This document shows positions 20,349 to 30,405 of a stretch of 64,000 nt of DNA, one piece after another. The number at the start of each line of letters is the position of its first letter. Position 1 is the first letter of the stretch. The notes beneath the pieces were generated by a model, which had not been told where the DNA came from, did no database searches, and was given only the letters and a program-made list of their open reading frames with translations. The stretch is from Pseudomonas fluorescens (GTDB lineage: Bacteria; Pseudomonadota; Gammaproteobacteria; Pseudomonadales; Pseudomonadaceae). The translations under genes were made by a program, and so were the position numbers. The DNA lies in assembly GCF_001307275.1 (NCBI RefSeq), contig NZ_CP012831.1, positions 3,712,501 through 3,776,500 of the forward strand, in the 5' to 3' direction.

Positions 20349-21800
20349 CTAATCGCCCACCCCTTCAACGGCTGCGTCCTGTCGCGTCGGCAGGTTTTTG
20401 AACGCTGCCAGTGCACGCGCCCTGGATTCGCGCAAATCGACGATCGGTGCCGGATAGTCCACTGCGCCAAACAAGCCGCCCTGGGTATTTGGGTTATGGA
20501 CCTGTTGTCTGTCCAGGTCGTTCAGTTCAGGTAACCAGTACTTGATGAACAGGCCCTCGCGGTCAAATTTTTCCGACTGGCTCAAAGGGTTGAAGATGCG
20601 GAACCACGGTGCCGAGTCGGTGCCGGTGGAGGCGCTCCACTGCCAGCCGCCATTATTGGCAGCCAGGTCGCCGTCGATCAGGTGCTGCATGAAAAAACGC
20701 TCGCCTTCACGCCAATCGATCAGCAGGTTCTTGGTCAGGAACATGGCGACCACCATCCGCAAGCGGTTGTGCATCCAGCCGGTTTCCAGCAATTGGCGCA
20801 TGGCCGCATCGATAATCGGCAGGCCGGTGCGTGCCTGTTTCCAGGCCTCCAGTTCGCCGGGGGCCTTGCGCCACGCCAGCGCCTCGGTTTCCGGGCGAAA
20901 CGCGCGGTGGCGCGACACACGTGGATAGCCCACGAGAATGTGCTTGTAGAACTCGCGCCAGAGCAATTCATTAATCCAGGTCACGGCGCCGGCACTTCCA
21001 CTCTCGAACTCACCCCGGTTGGCTTGCAGCGCGGCATGCAGGCACTGACGTGGCGACACCACCCCGGCTACCAGGTAGGCCGAGAGCTGGCTGGTGCCGG
21101 GCCGGGCCGGGAAGTCCCGCTCGTGCTGGTAATCGTCGAGGTGCTGGTCGACAAAACTGTCCAGGCGCCGTCGGGCTTCGGTTTCACCGGCGGGCCAGAA
21201 GGCGCGCAGTGTTTCGCTGGGCGGGGCGAACCCATCGACGTGCGTCGGCACCGGATCGCGGGCAATGCCGGTGGAGGCCTGCTGGCGCGGTGTGGCGACC
21301 AGGCTCGGCAGCGAAAAATGCAGACGGTTGTAGCAGACCTTGCGGAACTGACTGAACACCTGGAAATAATTGCCGGTCTTGGTCAGCACGCTGCCGGGCC
21401 TGAACAGCAGTTGGTCGAGGTGACGGTGAAACTCGATGCCCTGATCATTCAACGCACGGGCGACTTCGGTGTCGCGCTGCGTTTCATTCAGGCCGTACTC
21501 TTCGTTGACATGCACGGCGGCAACGTTCAGTTCGCGACATAGCTTGAGCAGCACGCGTGGCGCCTGGTGCCAATGCGTTGCCTCGCGAATCAAGAGCGGG
21601 ATGTTCAATTCGTCCAGGGCCACGCTCAATGCGCCGAGGTTGCGCAGCCAGAAATCGATCTTGCACGGTGCGTCGTCATGGGCACGCCATTGTTCGGGGC
21701 TGGTCAGGTACACCGCCACGCATGGCCCTTGGGCTGCGGCCGCCGCGAGGGCGGTGTTGTCGTGCAGGCGCAAGTCGCTGCGCAGCCAGATCAGTTGCAT
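20349..21800 (-). CDS. phrB: Deoxyribodipyrimidine photolyase
   Basis: This light-driven CPD repair enzyme is 483 residues long. The N-terminal antenna domain begins MQLIWLRSDLRLHDN. The FAD domain carries the classical WNELLWREFYKHI-type helix (here WINELLWREFYKHI), the GWMHNRLRM motif and the NNGGWQWSASTGTD loop with the conserved tryptophans. I prefer the ATG at 21800 (GGA 9 nt upstream); an ATG at 21812 abuts the stop of the regulator gene. It is the third gene of the ybgA-like/merR/phrB operon, which suggests light-induced expression. Confidence 0.96.
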   Translation of the reverse strand: MQLIWLRSDLRLHDNTALAAAAAQGPCVAVYLTSPEQWRAHDDAPCKIDFWLRNLGALSVALDELNIPLLIREATHWHQAPRVLLKLCRELNVAAVHVNEEYGLNETQRDTEVARALNDQGIEFHRHLDQLLFRPGSVLTKTGNYFQVFSQFRKVCYNRLHFSLPSLVATPRQQASTGIARDPVPTHVDGFAPPSETLRAFWPAGETEARRRLDSFVDQHLDDYQHERDFPARPGTSQLSAYLVAGVVSPRQCLHAALQANRGEFESGSAGAVTWINELLWREFYKHILVGYPRVSRHRAFRPETEALAWRKAPGELEAWKQARTGLPIIDAAMRQLLETGWMHNRLRMVVAMFLTKNLLIDWREGERFFMQHLIDGDLAANNGGWQWSASTGTDSAPWFRIFNPLSQSEKFDREGLFIKYWLPELNDLDRQQVHNPNTQGGLFGAVDYPAPIVDLRESRARALAAFKNLPTRQDAAVEGVGD

Positions 21801-21812
21801 GCTGTTTTCCAT

Positions 21813-22760
21813 CTAAAGGAGTTCTCTGCGGCTCAGTTCGCGGTGAGCCGATAGCGGGTCTTCGGCCCAGGACAGGTCAATCATCGAAACGCCTGTGGAT
21901 AACCGGGCGTGGTGGATCGACGCGGCCGGGCCGGCAATGATGATCGGGCAATCGATGCCACCCAGCAGCCTGGGCAGTTGGGACAGGTTGATGGCGTGAC
22001 TGGAATACAACAGGACGCCGCGAGCCTTGAGACGTTCGACCGCCAGGGCCAACTCCCCCGCCGGTAGCGGGCTGTCGAGCACCTCCACCGGGCAATCGGC
22101 GCTGCTGGCCAGCCAGGCGGTGAGCCACAGGTGCGGCTCCTGGGGCAAGTCCGAATGATTGACCAGCAACAGTGGCGCACCGCGCAACTGACGGTTGTTG
22201 TGGTAGATCCGGCTGCCAAACTTGCTGCGCAGCCACGAGTACAGGAAGACCCGTTCCAGCTGCGCGCCGAACTGGCCTTGCCAGCGCACGTGCAGCTCGG
22301 CCAGTAACGGCAAGAGCAATTGCTCGCACACGGTCCAGGGCGGATACAGCGCCATCGCCTGGTTGACCAGGTCATCGATCTGACGCTCGGCCAGTTGCGT
22401 CACCGCCAGCGCCAGGGCGTGGCGCTGACGCTGCCAATCGTTCTCCGGTGGCGGCGTGGGGGCTGTCGGCAGCGGCGGTGTGTCCAGCAACGGCTTGATC
22501 TTGCTCACCGCGACGCCACGGTCGATCCAAGTGAGGATGCTGCGGATCCGTTGCACATGGTCGGCATTGAACAGGCGATGCCCCTTGGGCGTGCGGTGCG
22601 GCACGATCAGGCCGTAACGGCGCTCCCAGGCCCGCAGCGTGACAGCGTTGACACCGGTCTGCCGGGCGACTTCGCGTATGGGTAACCAGCCTTGCGCCAA
22701 GGCCTTGGCAAAGTCGGCCCCCAGGTCTTCGCGGGCGCTGGAATCGGGGTCGTTGTTCAT
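21813..22760 (-). CDS. MerR-family regulator, PplR/LitR-like (B12-site-less)
   Basis: This 315-residue protein has an N-terminal MerR helix-turn-helix (PIREVARQTGVNAVTLRAWE, around residues 25-44), a helical linker and a C-terminal Rossmann-like domain, the CarH/LitR plan. The cobalamin signature DxHxxG is not seen. The helical-bundle Trp...Glu-His motif reads W-x8-E-R, losing the cobalt-ligating His. This fits the B12-independent class II LitR proteins (PplR) of Pseudomonas, which respond to light through LOV partners. The start shares one base with the ybgA stop (TGATG). Orthology to P. putida PplR1 is inferred from neighbours. Confidence 0.9.
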   Translation of the reverse strand: MNNDPDSSAREDLGADFAKALAQGWLPIREVARQTGVNAVTLRAWERRYGLIVPHRTPKGHRLFNADHVQRIRSILTWIDRGVAVSKIKPLLDTPPLPTAPTPPPENDWQRQRHALALAVTQLAERQIDDLVNQAMALYPPWTVCEQLLLPLLAELHVRWQGQFGAQLERVFLYSWLRSKFGSRIYHNNRQLRGAPLLLVNHSDLPQEPHLWLTAWLASSADCPVEVLDSPLPAGELALAVERLKARGVLLYSSHAINLSQLPRLLGGIDCPIIIAGPAASIHHARLSTGVSMIDLSWAEDPLSAHRELSRRELL

Positions 22761-23722
22761 CAAATGGCGTTTCGCAAACTGAGGTTTTCCGGGTGCGGCT
22801 GCAGGTAGACCTGCTGTGCCAGGTAAGGATCGGGGTGCTGGCGCAGGTGATGCTTGAGCAATGTCAGCGGCACCACCAAGGGCACGATGCCGAGGCGGTA
22901 CTGCCCGATGAGATGCTGTACCTCCTGCTTGTCGTCGGCGTCGATGGCACGCTTGAGGTAACCGCTCAGGTGTTGCAGCACATTGGTGTGGGTGCGGCGA
23001 GTGGCGCATTTCTTCAAGGCGGCCATCAATGCACTGAAGTAGCGTGGACCCAGTTCATTGGGGTCGGCCTTGCCCATGTCACCCAGCAGTTTGCCCAGGG
23101 CCTTGTACTGTTCGGGGTTGTGAGCCATGAGCAGGTATTTGTAGCGTGAGTGGAATTCGATCAGGTCGCGCCGGGTCAGGCCCTGGCGGCGCAAGGGTTG
23201 CCAGGCGGCATAGGCAAACACCCGGGTCAGGAAGTTCTCCCGCAGCACCGGGTCGTTGAGGCGACCGTCTTCCTCCACCGGCAGATCGGGATGGCGTTCG
23301 CAAAAGGCCTGGGCATAGATACCGCGTCCGCCGCCTTCCTGGGGGACACCGTTGTGGTCATAGACCTTGACCCGCTCCAGTCCGCAGGACGGCGATTTCT
23401 GCATGAAGATGTAGCCGCAGAGGTCATCCAGTTCCCCGGCCATCTGCTGCCCATAGTCGGCCAATGGCCGGGTCACGTTGAGGTCGCGATTCACCGTACC
23501 GAGCGCCTCGGGGTGTTCAGGATTGCCCACCAGGCGAATCGGCTCCCGGGGAATGCCCAGGCCGATGGCGACTTCGGGGCACACCGGCACGAAATCGAAG
23601 TAATCGATGAGGGTGCGGCTGCACAACGACGATTGCTTGTGCCCGCCGTTGAAGCGAACTTCGGCACCCATCAGGCAGGCGCTGATGGCGATTCTGGGTT
23701 TGGCGATGGCTGCGCTGGGCAT
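22760..23722 (-). CDS. YbgA-like protein (DUF523 + DUF1722)
   Basis: This 320-residue fusion joins an N-terminal DUF523 domain, with conserved cysteines in ISACLMGAEVRFNGGHK and KSPSCGLERVKVY, to a C-terminal DUF1722/YbgA domain (EFHSRYKYLLMAHNPEQYKALG). DUF1722 proteins often neighbour photolyases; biochemical function is unknown to me. It is the first gene of the operon with the MerR regulator and photolyase. A perfect TGTACA-N12-TGTACA repeat ends 25 bp before its start. Confidence 0.93.
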   Translation of the reverse strand: MPSAAIAKPRIAISACLMGAEVRFNGGHKQSSLCSRTLIDYFDFVPVCPEVAIGLGIPREPIRLVGNPEHPEALGTVNRDLNVTRPLADYGQQMAGELDDLCGYIFMQKSPSCGLERVKVYDHNGVPQEGGGRGIYAQAFCERHPDLPVEEDGRLNDPVLRENFLTRVFAYAAWQPLRRQGLTRRDLIEFHSRYKYLLMAHNPEQYKALGKLLGDMGKADPNELGPRYFSALMAALKKCATRRTHTNVLQHLSGYLKRAIDADDKQEVQHLIGQYRLGIVPLVVPLTLLKHHLRQHPDPYLAQQVYLQPHPENLSLRNAI

Positions 23723-23746
23723 GGGCGACCTCTGATGGGTTAATCT

Positions 23747-23770
23747 TGTACAAATTTATATTTATGTACA
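23747..23770 (-). promoter_or_regulatory. PplR-type operator, TGTACA-N12-TGTACA
   Basis: Two identical TGTACA hexamers at 23747-23752 and 23765-23770 are separated by a 12-bp AT-only spacer. This matches the PplR1 direct-repeat consensus T(G/A)TACA-N12-TGTA(C/T)A reported for P. putida, as I recall it. It lies just upstream of the ybgA-like/merR/phrB operon in an AT-rich promoter region. Autoregulation by the operon's own MerR protein is inferred. Confidence 0.85.
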
Positions 23771-23899
23771 ATATTTTCATCATAGGTCCGAATGCACACA
23801 AGTCAACCGGATTCATCGAGGGGCTGGGCGACGTCAGTGGGTGCCGCGGGCAGGCTGCTGTCTCTTTCGACAGCAGCGAAGAGCGATGGGGGACGCGAT

Positions 23900-24961
<1,062 letters not shown>

Positions 24962-25082
24962 TTACCGTTCGCGTTTGGACAGGTTGTCCTATTGTTAAAC
25001 ACAGACCCCGTCCGATACGAAAAATCCCTGCTTATAAAAATAGACTAATGGGCCGGGTAAAACGCGATTCGAGGAACATCTC

Positions 25083-25982
25083 ATGCACATATTGCTGACC
25101 GGCGGTACTGGTTTGATCGGACGTCAGCTCTGCCGTCTCTGGTTGCAGCAGGGGCATCGCCTGACGGTATGGAGTCGCCGACCCGAAGAGGTGGCGAAAA
25201 TCTGCGGGACATCGGTGCGGGGCGTGGCCAAGCTCGACGAAATCCACGAGCCGGTGGACGCGGTGGTCAACCTCGCCGGCGCCCCCATCGCCGACCGTCC
25301 CTGGAGCCATAAACGCAAGATGTTGTTGTGGAGCAGCCGTATCACGTTGACGGAAGTTCTGCTGGCGTGGCTGGAACGTTGCGAGCAGAAACCGCAGGTG
25401 CTGATTTCCGGTTCCGCGGTGGGCTGGTACGGCGACGGTGGCGAGCGTGAATTGACCGAGGAATCGGGACCGGTGAGCGAAGATTTCGCCAGCCAGTTGT
25501 GCATCGCCTGGGAAGAAACCGCGCAACGGGCCGAGGCCTTGGGCCTGCGCGTGGTGTTGGTGCGTACCGGTCTGGTCCTGTCCGCCGAGGGCGGCTTTTT
25601 GTCGCGGCTGCTGTTGCCATTCAAGCTGGCGCTGGGCGGGCGTATCGGCAATGGTCGGCAGTGGATGCCGTGGGTTCACATTGACGATCAAATCGCCCTG
25701 ATTGATTTTCTTCTGCACCGCACCGATGCCAGCGGTCCTTATAATGCGTGCGCGCCGAACCCGGTGCGCAACCGCGATTTTGCCAAGGCCCTGGGGCGAG
25801 TATTGCATCGGCCGGCCGTGGTGCCGATGCCGGAGCTTGCGCTGAAGGTCACGCTGGGGGAATTGTCCTTGCTGTTGCTCGGCGGCCAGCGCGCCACGCC
25901 GGCCCGATTGCAGGCGGCGGGTTTCACATTCCGATTCACTGATTTGCCTGCGGCCCTGGAAGACTTGTCCAGCCGCCTTTGA
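25083..25982 (+). CDS. TIGR01777-family epimerase-like protein (YfcH)
   Basis: This 299-residue extended-SDR protein has the N-terminal nucleotide motif [12 protein letters not shown] and the family motifs [12 protein letters not shown] and [12 protein letters not shown]. The C-terminal DUF1731 segment is present ([23 protein letters not shown] end). Related proteins are linked to cell-shape or light-associated loci, but no reaction is established. It is 13 bp upstream of hemH, so the two are probably cotranscribed from the divergent promoter region with TGTACA motifs. Confidence 0.92.
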   Translation: MHILLTGGTGLIGRQLCRLWLQQGHRLTVWSRRPEEVAKICGTSVRGVAKLDEIHEPVDAVVNLAGAPIADRPWSHKRKMLLWSSRITLTEVLLAWLERCEQKPQVLISGSAVGWYGDGGERELTEESGPVSEDFASQLCIAWEETAQRAEALGLRVVLVRTGLVLSAEGGFLSRLLLPFKLALGGRIGNGRQWMPWVHIDDQIALIDFLLHRTDASGPYNACAPNPVRNRDFAKALGRVLHRPAVVPMPELALKVTLGELSLLLLGGQRATPARLQAAGFTFRFTDLPAALEDLSSRL

Positions 25983-25995
25983 AATAGGACGTTGC

Positions 25996-27021
25996 ATGAC
26001 CGATCACGCGTTGCTTCTGGTGAATCTGGGTTCGCCTGCCTCCACCTCGGTGGCCGATGTGCGCCGCTACCTCAACCAATTCCTGATGGACCCGTATGTC
26101 ATCGACCTGCCATGGCCGGTGCGGCGTTTGCTGGTGTCGCTGATCCTGATTCGGCGTCCCGAGCAGTCGGCCCACGCCTACGCCTCGATCTGGTGGGAAG
26201 AGGGGTCGCCGCTGGTGGTGCTCAGTCGCCGGCTGCAACAGGCCATGATCGCGCAGTGGACCCAGGGCCCGGTGGAGCTGGCGATGCGTTATGGCGAGCC
26301 GTCCATTGAGTCGGCGCTGGTACGGCTGGCGAGTCAGGGTCACAAGAAGATCACGTTGGCGCCGTTGTATCCGCAGTTCGCCGACAGCACCGTGACCACG
26401 GTGATCGAGGAGGCCAAGCGGGTCGTGCGGGAAAAGAAACTCAATGTGCAGTTTTCGATCCTCCAACCGTTCTACGATCAGCCCGAATACCTCGATGCCC
26501 TGGTGACCAGCGCCAAGCCGTACCTGATGCAGGAACACGATCATCTGTTGTTGAGTTTCCACGGCTTGCCGGAACGGCACCTGACCAAGCTCGACCCGAC
26601 GGGGTTTCATTGCTTCAAGGATGCCGACTGCTGCAAGAACGCGCCGCCGGAGGTCATGGCGACCTGTTACCGCGCGCAATGCATCCGCACTGCCGAACTG
26701 TTTGCCCAACGCATGGGGCTGGCGGATGGCAAATGGTCGGTGTCGTTCCAGTCGCGCTTGGGGCGTGCCAAGTGGATCGAACCCTACACCGAGGCGCGCC
26801 TGGAGGAACTGGCCCAAAGCGGCGTGAAGAAAGTGCTGGTGATGTGCCCGGCGTTCGTGGCCGACTGCATTGAAACCCTGGAGGAAATCGGCGATCGCGG
26901 CCGTGAACAGTTCCGCGCGGCAGGGGGGGAGGAGTTGGTGCTGGTGCCTTGCCTCAATGATGAGCCGCAGTGGGCGCAGGCGTTGAGTACTCTCTGCGAA
27001 CGGGCTCCGATCGCGTTGTAA
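25996..27021 (+). CDS. hemH: Ferrochelatase
   Basis: This 341-residue enzyme inserts Fe(II) into protoporphyrin IX, the last step of heme synthesis. The metal-site His is in [12 protein letters not shown]. The [29 protein letters not shown] region gives the second signature with the acidic residues. A small cysteine motif ([18 protein letters not shown]) resembles the Fe-S ligand group of some bacterial enzymes. It follows the TIGR01777 gene. Confidence 0.97.
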   Translation: MTDHALLLVNLGSPASTSVADVRRYLNQFLMDPYVIDLPWPVRRLLVSLILIRRPEQSAHAYASIWWEEGSPLVVLSRRLQQAMIAQWTQGPVELAMRYGEPSIESALVRLASQGHKKITLAPLYPQFADSTVTTVIEEAKRVVREKKLNVQFSILQPFYDQPEYLDALVTSAKPYLMQEHDHLLLSFHGLPERHLTKLDPTGFHCFKDADCCKNAPPEVMATCYRAQCIRTAELFAQRMGLADGKWSVSFQSRLGRAKWIEPYTEARLEELAQSGVKKVLVMCPAFVADCIETLEEIGDRGREQFRAAGGEELVLVPCLNDEPQWAQALSTLCERAPIAL

Positions 27022-27035
27022 GGTTCAAGGGCCTC

Positions 27036-27131
27036 ATCGCGAGCAAGCTCGCTCCCACATGGAATCTGCGGTGGACACAAATGTTGTGACCACTCGAGAC
27101 CCTCTGTGGGAGCGAGCTCGCTCGCGATGGC
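27036..27131. repeat. REP pair (inverted)
   Basis: CATCGCGAGCAAGCTCGCTCCCACA and its inverted copy enclose a spacer of about 45 bp. It lies between the convergent hemH and uraA genes. Confidence 0.92.
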
Positions 27132-27164
27132 TATCAGGCCGACAACAAAGCCTTCAAGCTTGAG

Positions 27165-28439
27165 TCACAGCAGCGGCTCATCCGCCTTCTTCTGCTTCCA
27201 GCCGTCATTGCCCGGCAGCAGCAGGTTCAGCGCGATCGCCACCACCGCGCACAACGCGATGCCTTTGAGGCCGAAGTCGTCCGGGCCGGTGCCGGTGCCC
27301 ACCAGCACGCCGCCGATGCCGAACACCAGCGTCACCGAAACGATTACCAGGTTGCGCGCCTCGCCCAGGTCGATCTTGTGGCGGATCAGCGTGTTCATGC
27401 CCACCGCCGCAATCGAACCGAACAACAGGCACAGGATTCCGCCCATCACCGGCACCGGGATGCTTTGCAGCAGCGCGCCGAACTTGCCGATGAACGCCAG
27501 GCTGATGGCAAAGATCGCCGCCCAGGTCATGATCTTCGGGTTGTAGTTCTTGGTCAGCATCACCGCGCCGGTCACTTCGGCGTAGGTGGTGTTGGGCGGG
27601 CCACCGAACAGGCCGGCGGCGGTGGTGGCAATGCCGTCACCGAGCAGGGTGCGGTGCAGGCCGGGTTTCTTCAGGTAGTCGCGACCGGTCACGCTGCCCA
27701 CGGCAATCACGCCGCCGATGTGCTCGATGGCCGGTGCCAGGGCGACCGGCACGATGAACAGGATCGCCTGCCAATTGAACTCCGGCGCGGTGAAGGCTGG
27801 CAGGGCGAACCAGGGAGCGGCGGCGATTTTCGCGGTGTCCACGACCCCGAAGAAAAACGCCATGGCAAAGCCCACCAGCACGCCGGAAATGATCGGCACC
27901 AGGCGGAAAATGCCCTTGCCGAACACCGCCACGATCAGGGTGGTGAGCAGCGCCGGCATCGAGATCATCATCGCGGTCTGATAATGAATCAGCTCGGTGC
28001 CGTCACCGGCCTTGCCCATTGCCATGTTGGCGGCAATCGGCGCCATGGCCAGGCCGATGGAAATGATCACCGGACCGATGACCACTGGCGGCAGCAGCCG
28101 GTCGATGAACCCGGTGCCCTTGATCTTCACCGCCAGGCCCAGGAAGGTGTAGACGAAACCCGCCGCCATCACCCCACCCATGGTCGCGGCCAGGCCGAAC
28201 TGGCCCTTGGCGAGGATGATCGGGGTGATGAAGGCAAAGCTCGAGGCCAGGAACACCGGTACCTGGCGCCCGGTGACGACTTGGAACAGGATCGTTCCCA
28301 GGCCGGCGGTGAACAGCGCCACGTTAGGGTCCAGCCCGGTGATCAGCGGCATCAATACCAGCGCGCCGAAGGCGACGAACAGCATCTGCGCGCCGGACAG
28401 GACCTGGCGCCAGAGCGGATCGTTGAACTCATCCTGCAT
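27165..28439 (-). CDS. uraA: Uracil:proton symporter
   Basis: This 424-residue NCS2-family permease has about 14 membrane helices. The family signature appears in the glutamate-bearing segment PAIEHIGGVIAVG and in GGPPNTTYAEVTGAV. Cells use it to take up uracil. The start at 28439 (MQDEFNDPLW) is 2 bp behind the upp stop, so import and salvage are coupled. Confidence 0.96.
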   Translation of the reverse strand: MQDEFNDPLWRQVLSGAQMLFVAFGALVLMPLITGLDPNVALFTAGLGTILFQVVTGRQVPVFLASSFAFITPIILAKGQFGLAATMGGVMAAGFVYTFLGLAVKIKGTGFIDRLLPPVVIGPVIISIGLAMAPIAANMAMGKAGDGTELIHYQTAMMISMPALLTTLIVAVFGKGIFRLVPIISGVLVGFAMAFFFGVVDTAKIAAAPWFALPAFTAPEFNWQAILFIVPVALAPAIEHIGGVIAVGSVTGRDYLKKPGLHRTLLGDGIATTAAGLFGGPPNTTYAEVTGAVMLTKNYNPKIMTWAAIFAISLAFIGKFGALLQSIPVPVMGGILCLLFGSIAAVGMNTLIRHKIDLGEARNLVIVSVTLVFGIGGVLVGTGTGPDDFGLKGIALCAVVAIALNLLLPGNDGWKQKKADEPLL

Positions 28440-28441
28440 GC

Positions 28442-29080
28442 TCAAGCGTCCTTCTGCTTGGTGCCGAAGATCTTGTCGCCGGCATCGCCCAGGCCCGGGA
28501 TGATGTAGCCATGCTCGTTGAGTTTCTGGTCGATGGAGGCGGTGTAGATGGTCACGTCCGGGTGGGCGTCCTGCACGGCCTTGATGCCTTCGGGAGCGGC
28601 GACCAGCACCATGGCGCGGATCTCCCGGCAACCGGCCTTTTTCAACAGGTCGATGGTGGCGACCATGGAGCTGCCGGTGGCAAGCATCGGGTCGATGATC
28701 ATCGCCAGGCGCTCGTCGATTTCCGGCACCAGTTTTTCCAGGTAGGTGTGGGCTTGCAGGGTCTGCTCGTTGCGAGCCACGCCCACGGCGCTGACCTTCG
28801 CCCCCGGGATCAGGCTCAGTACGCCTTCGAGCATGCCGATGCCGGCGCGCAGGATCGGCACCACGGTGATCTTCTTGCCGGCGATTTTCTCGACCTGGAC
28901 CGTACCGGCCCAGCCGTCGATTTCGTAGGACTCCAGCGGCAGGTCCTTGGTGGCTTCGTAGGTGAGCAGGGCACCGACTTCCTGGGCCAGTTCACGGAAG
29001 TTCTTCGTGCTGATATCGGCGCGGCGCATCAGGCCGAGTTTGTGTCTGATCAGCGGATGGCGGATCTCGAGGATGGGCAT
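28442..29080 (-). CDS. upp: Uracil phosphoribosyltransferase
   Basis: This 212-residue enzyme converts uracil and PRPP to UMP. The PRPP loop reads [22 protein letters not shown], and the uracil site near the C-terminus is [17 protein letters not shown]. The start [11 protein letters not shown] at 29080 fits homologues; a TTG 24 bp upstream is less likely. It is the first gene of upp-uraA and is divergent from hpt. Confidence 0.98.
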   Translation of the reverse strand: MPILEIRHPLIRHKLGLMRRADISTKNFRELAQEVGALLTYEATKDLPLESYEIDGWAGTVQVEKIAGKKITVVPILRAGIGMLEGVLSLIPGAKVSAVGVARNEQTLQAHTYLEKLVPEIDERLAMIIDPMLATGSSMVATIDLLKKAGCREIRAMVLVAAPEGIKAVQDAHPDVTIYTASIDQKLNEHGYIIPGLGDAGDKIFGTKQKDA

Positions 29081-29244
29081 GGGGAAGGCTCCGGCGGCGG
29101 GCAAAAAAACCGGCCTAGATTAATCTATCCGAGGGTGTTGTCCTATAGACAATACAGAACGTTAGTCCACAAACGCTTGATCTGGCCGGGCGGGATGCGT
29201 ACCTTTGCCGGCTTTTCCGAACCCTGCCCCCCCTGGAGAGCGCC

Positions 29245-29802
29245 ATGTCCGCTGATCTCGAGCATATCCGTCAAATCATGCGAGAGGCTGACTGCCTGTA
29301 CACCGAAGCCGAAGTCGAAGCGGCCATCGCCCGTGTCGGTGCGCAAATCAACGAGCAACTGGCCGATGCCAATCCGGTGGTGTTCTGCGTCATGAACGGC
29401 GGGCTGATTTTCTCCGGCAAGCTGCTGACCTGTCTGAACTTCCCCCTGGAAGCGTCCTACCTGCACGCGACGCGTTATCGCAACGAAACCAGCGGTGGCG
29501 ACCTGTTCTGGAAAGCCAAGCCGGAAGTCTCGTTCATCGACCGCGACGTGCTGATCATCGACGACATCCTCGACGAAGGTCACACCCTGGGCGCGATCAT
29601 CGACTTCTGCAAACACGCCGGCGCCCGCGCCGTGCACACCGCCGTGCTGATCGACAAGGACCACGACCGCAAGGCGCGGCCGGACTTGAAAGCCGATTTC
29701 GTCGGCCTGCCGTGTATCGACCGCTACATCTTCGGCTACGGCATGGACTACAAAGGTTACTGGCGCAACGCCAATGGCATTTTCGCCGTCAAGGGGATGT
29801 AA
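29245..29802 (+). CDS. hpt: Hypoxanthine-guanine phosphoribosyltransferase
   Basis: This 185-residue purine salvage enzyme uses PRPP to make IMP or GMP. The PRPP-binding motif is VLIIDDILDEGHTL, and the base-contacting lysine sits in LIDKDHDRK. GGAGAGCG precedes the ATG. It is divergent from upp and only 3 bp ahead of the cupin gene. Confidence 0.96.
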   Translation: MSADLEHIRQIMREADCLYTEAEVEAAIARVGAQINEQLADANPVVFCVMNGGLIFSGKLLTCLNFPLEASYLHATRYRNETSGGDLFWKAKPEVSFIDRDVLIIDDILDEGHTLGAIIDFCKHAGARAVHTAVLIDKDHDRKARPDLKADFVGLPCIDRYIFGYGMDYKGYWRNANGIFAVKGM

Positions 29803-29805
29803 TCG

Positions 29806-30279
29806 ATGACTCGGCCAAGTTTCCTGGAACAAGCGTTGTTCGATGAATTGGCCGAGAAAGCCGCGGCCAGTCCTCGCGGACGCCAGCACCATAACTTCCA
29901 TGAGATGGATGAACCGTGCCACCGCATGGCGGTTGGCTTGCAGCCTTGCACCTACGTCCCGCCGCACCGCCACCTGAGCGCCGATAAGGCGGAAACCTTG
30001 CTGGTGCTCAAGGGGCGGCTGGGGGTGTTGATTTTCGACGAGGCCGGTGCGGTGGTGGACAAGCGCATCCTGCAGGCCGGTGGCGATTGCCTCGGCGTCG
30101 ACCTGCCCTCTGGCGTGTATCACGGGTTGGTGGTGCTGGAAGCCGACAGCCTGATGTTCGAATGCAAGGCCGGTCCCTACCGGCCCGTGGGCGAGGGCGA
30201 ACTGGCCCACTGGGCGCCCCGCGAAGGCGAGCCAGGCGTGGCCGAGTACCAGGCCTGGATGCGTGCTCAGTTCGACTGA
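29806..30279 (+). CDS. WbuC-family cupin metalloprotein
   Basis: This 157-residue cupin-fold protein has the metal-binding histidines in PPHRHLSADKAETLLVLKG and a second motif in LPSGVYHGLVVLE. WbuC proteins are usually found in O-antigen gene clusters, where their role is unclear. Here the gene follows hpt with a 3-bp gap and no sugar genes nearby. Function is unknown. Confidence 0.85.
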   Translation: MTRPSFLEQALFDELAEKAAASPRGRQHHNFHEMDEPCHRMAVGLQPCTYVPPHRHLSADKAETLLVLKGRLGVLIFDEAGAVVDKRILQAGGDCLGVDLPSGVYHGLVVLEADSLMFECKAGPYRPVGEGELAHWAPREGEPGVAEYQAWMRAQFD

Positions 30280-30308
30280 GCACCGAATCAGTCGCCGGCA
30301 CGGAGCTT

Positions 30309-30402
30309 TTGTGGCGAGGGAGCTTGCTCCCGCTTGGGTGCTTGGCACCCACCTGCAATTGGGGCTGCTGCGCAGCCCAGCGGGAGCAAGCTCCCTCGCC
30401 AC
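30309..30402. repeat. Second-family REP pair (GTGGCGAGGGAGCTTGCTCCC)
   Basis: TGTGGCGAGGGAGCTTGCTCCCGC and its inverted copy flank a stem-loop with GGGCTGCTGCGCAGCCC. This palindrome family differs from the GTGGGAGCGAGC type. It lies between the convergent cupin and sulP genes. Confidence 0.92.
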
Positions 30403-30405
30403 CGT

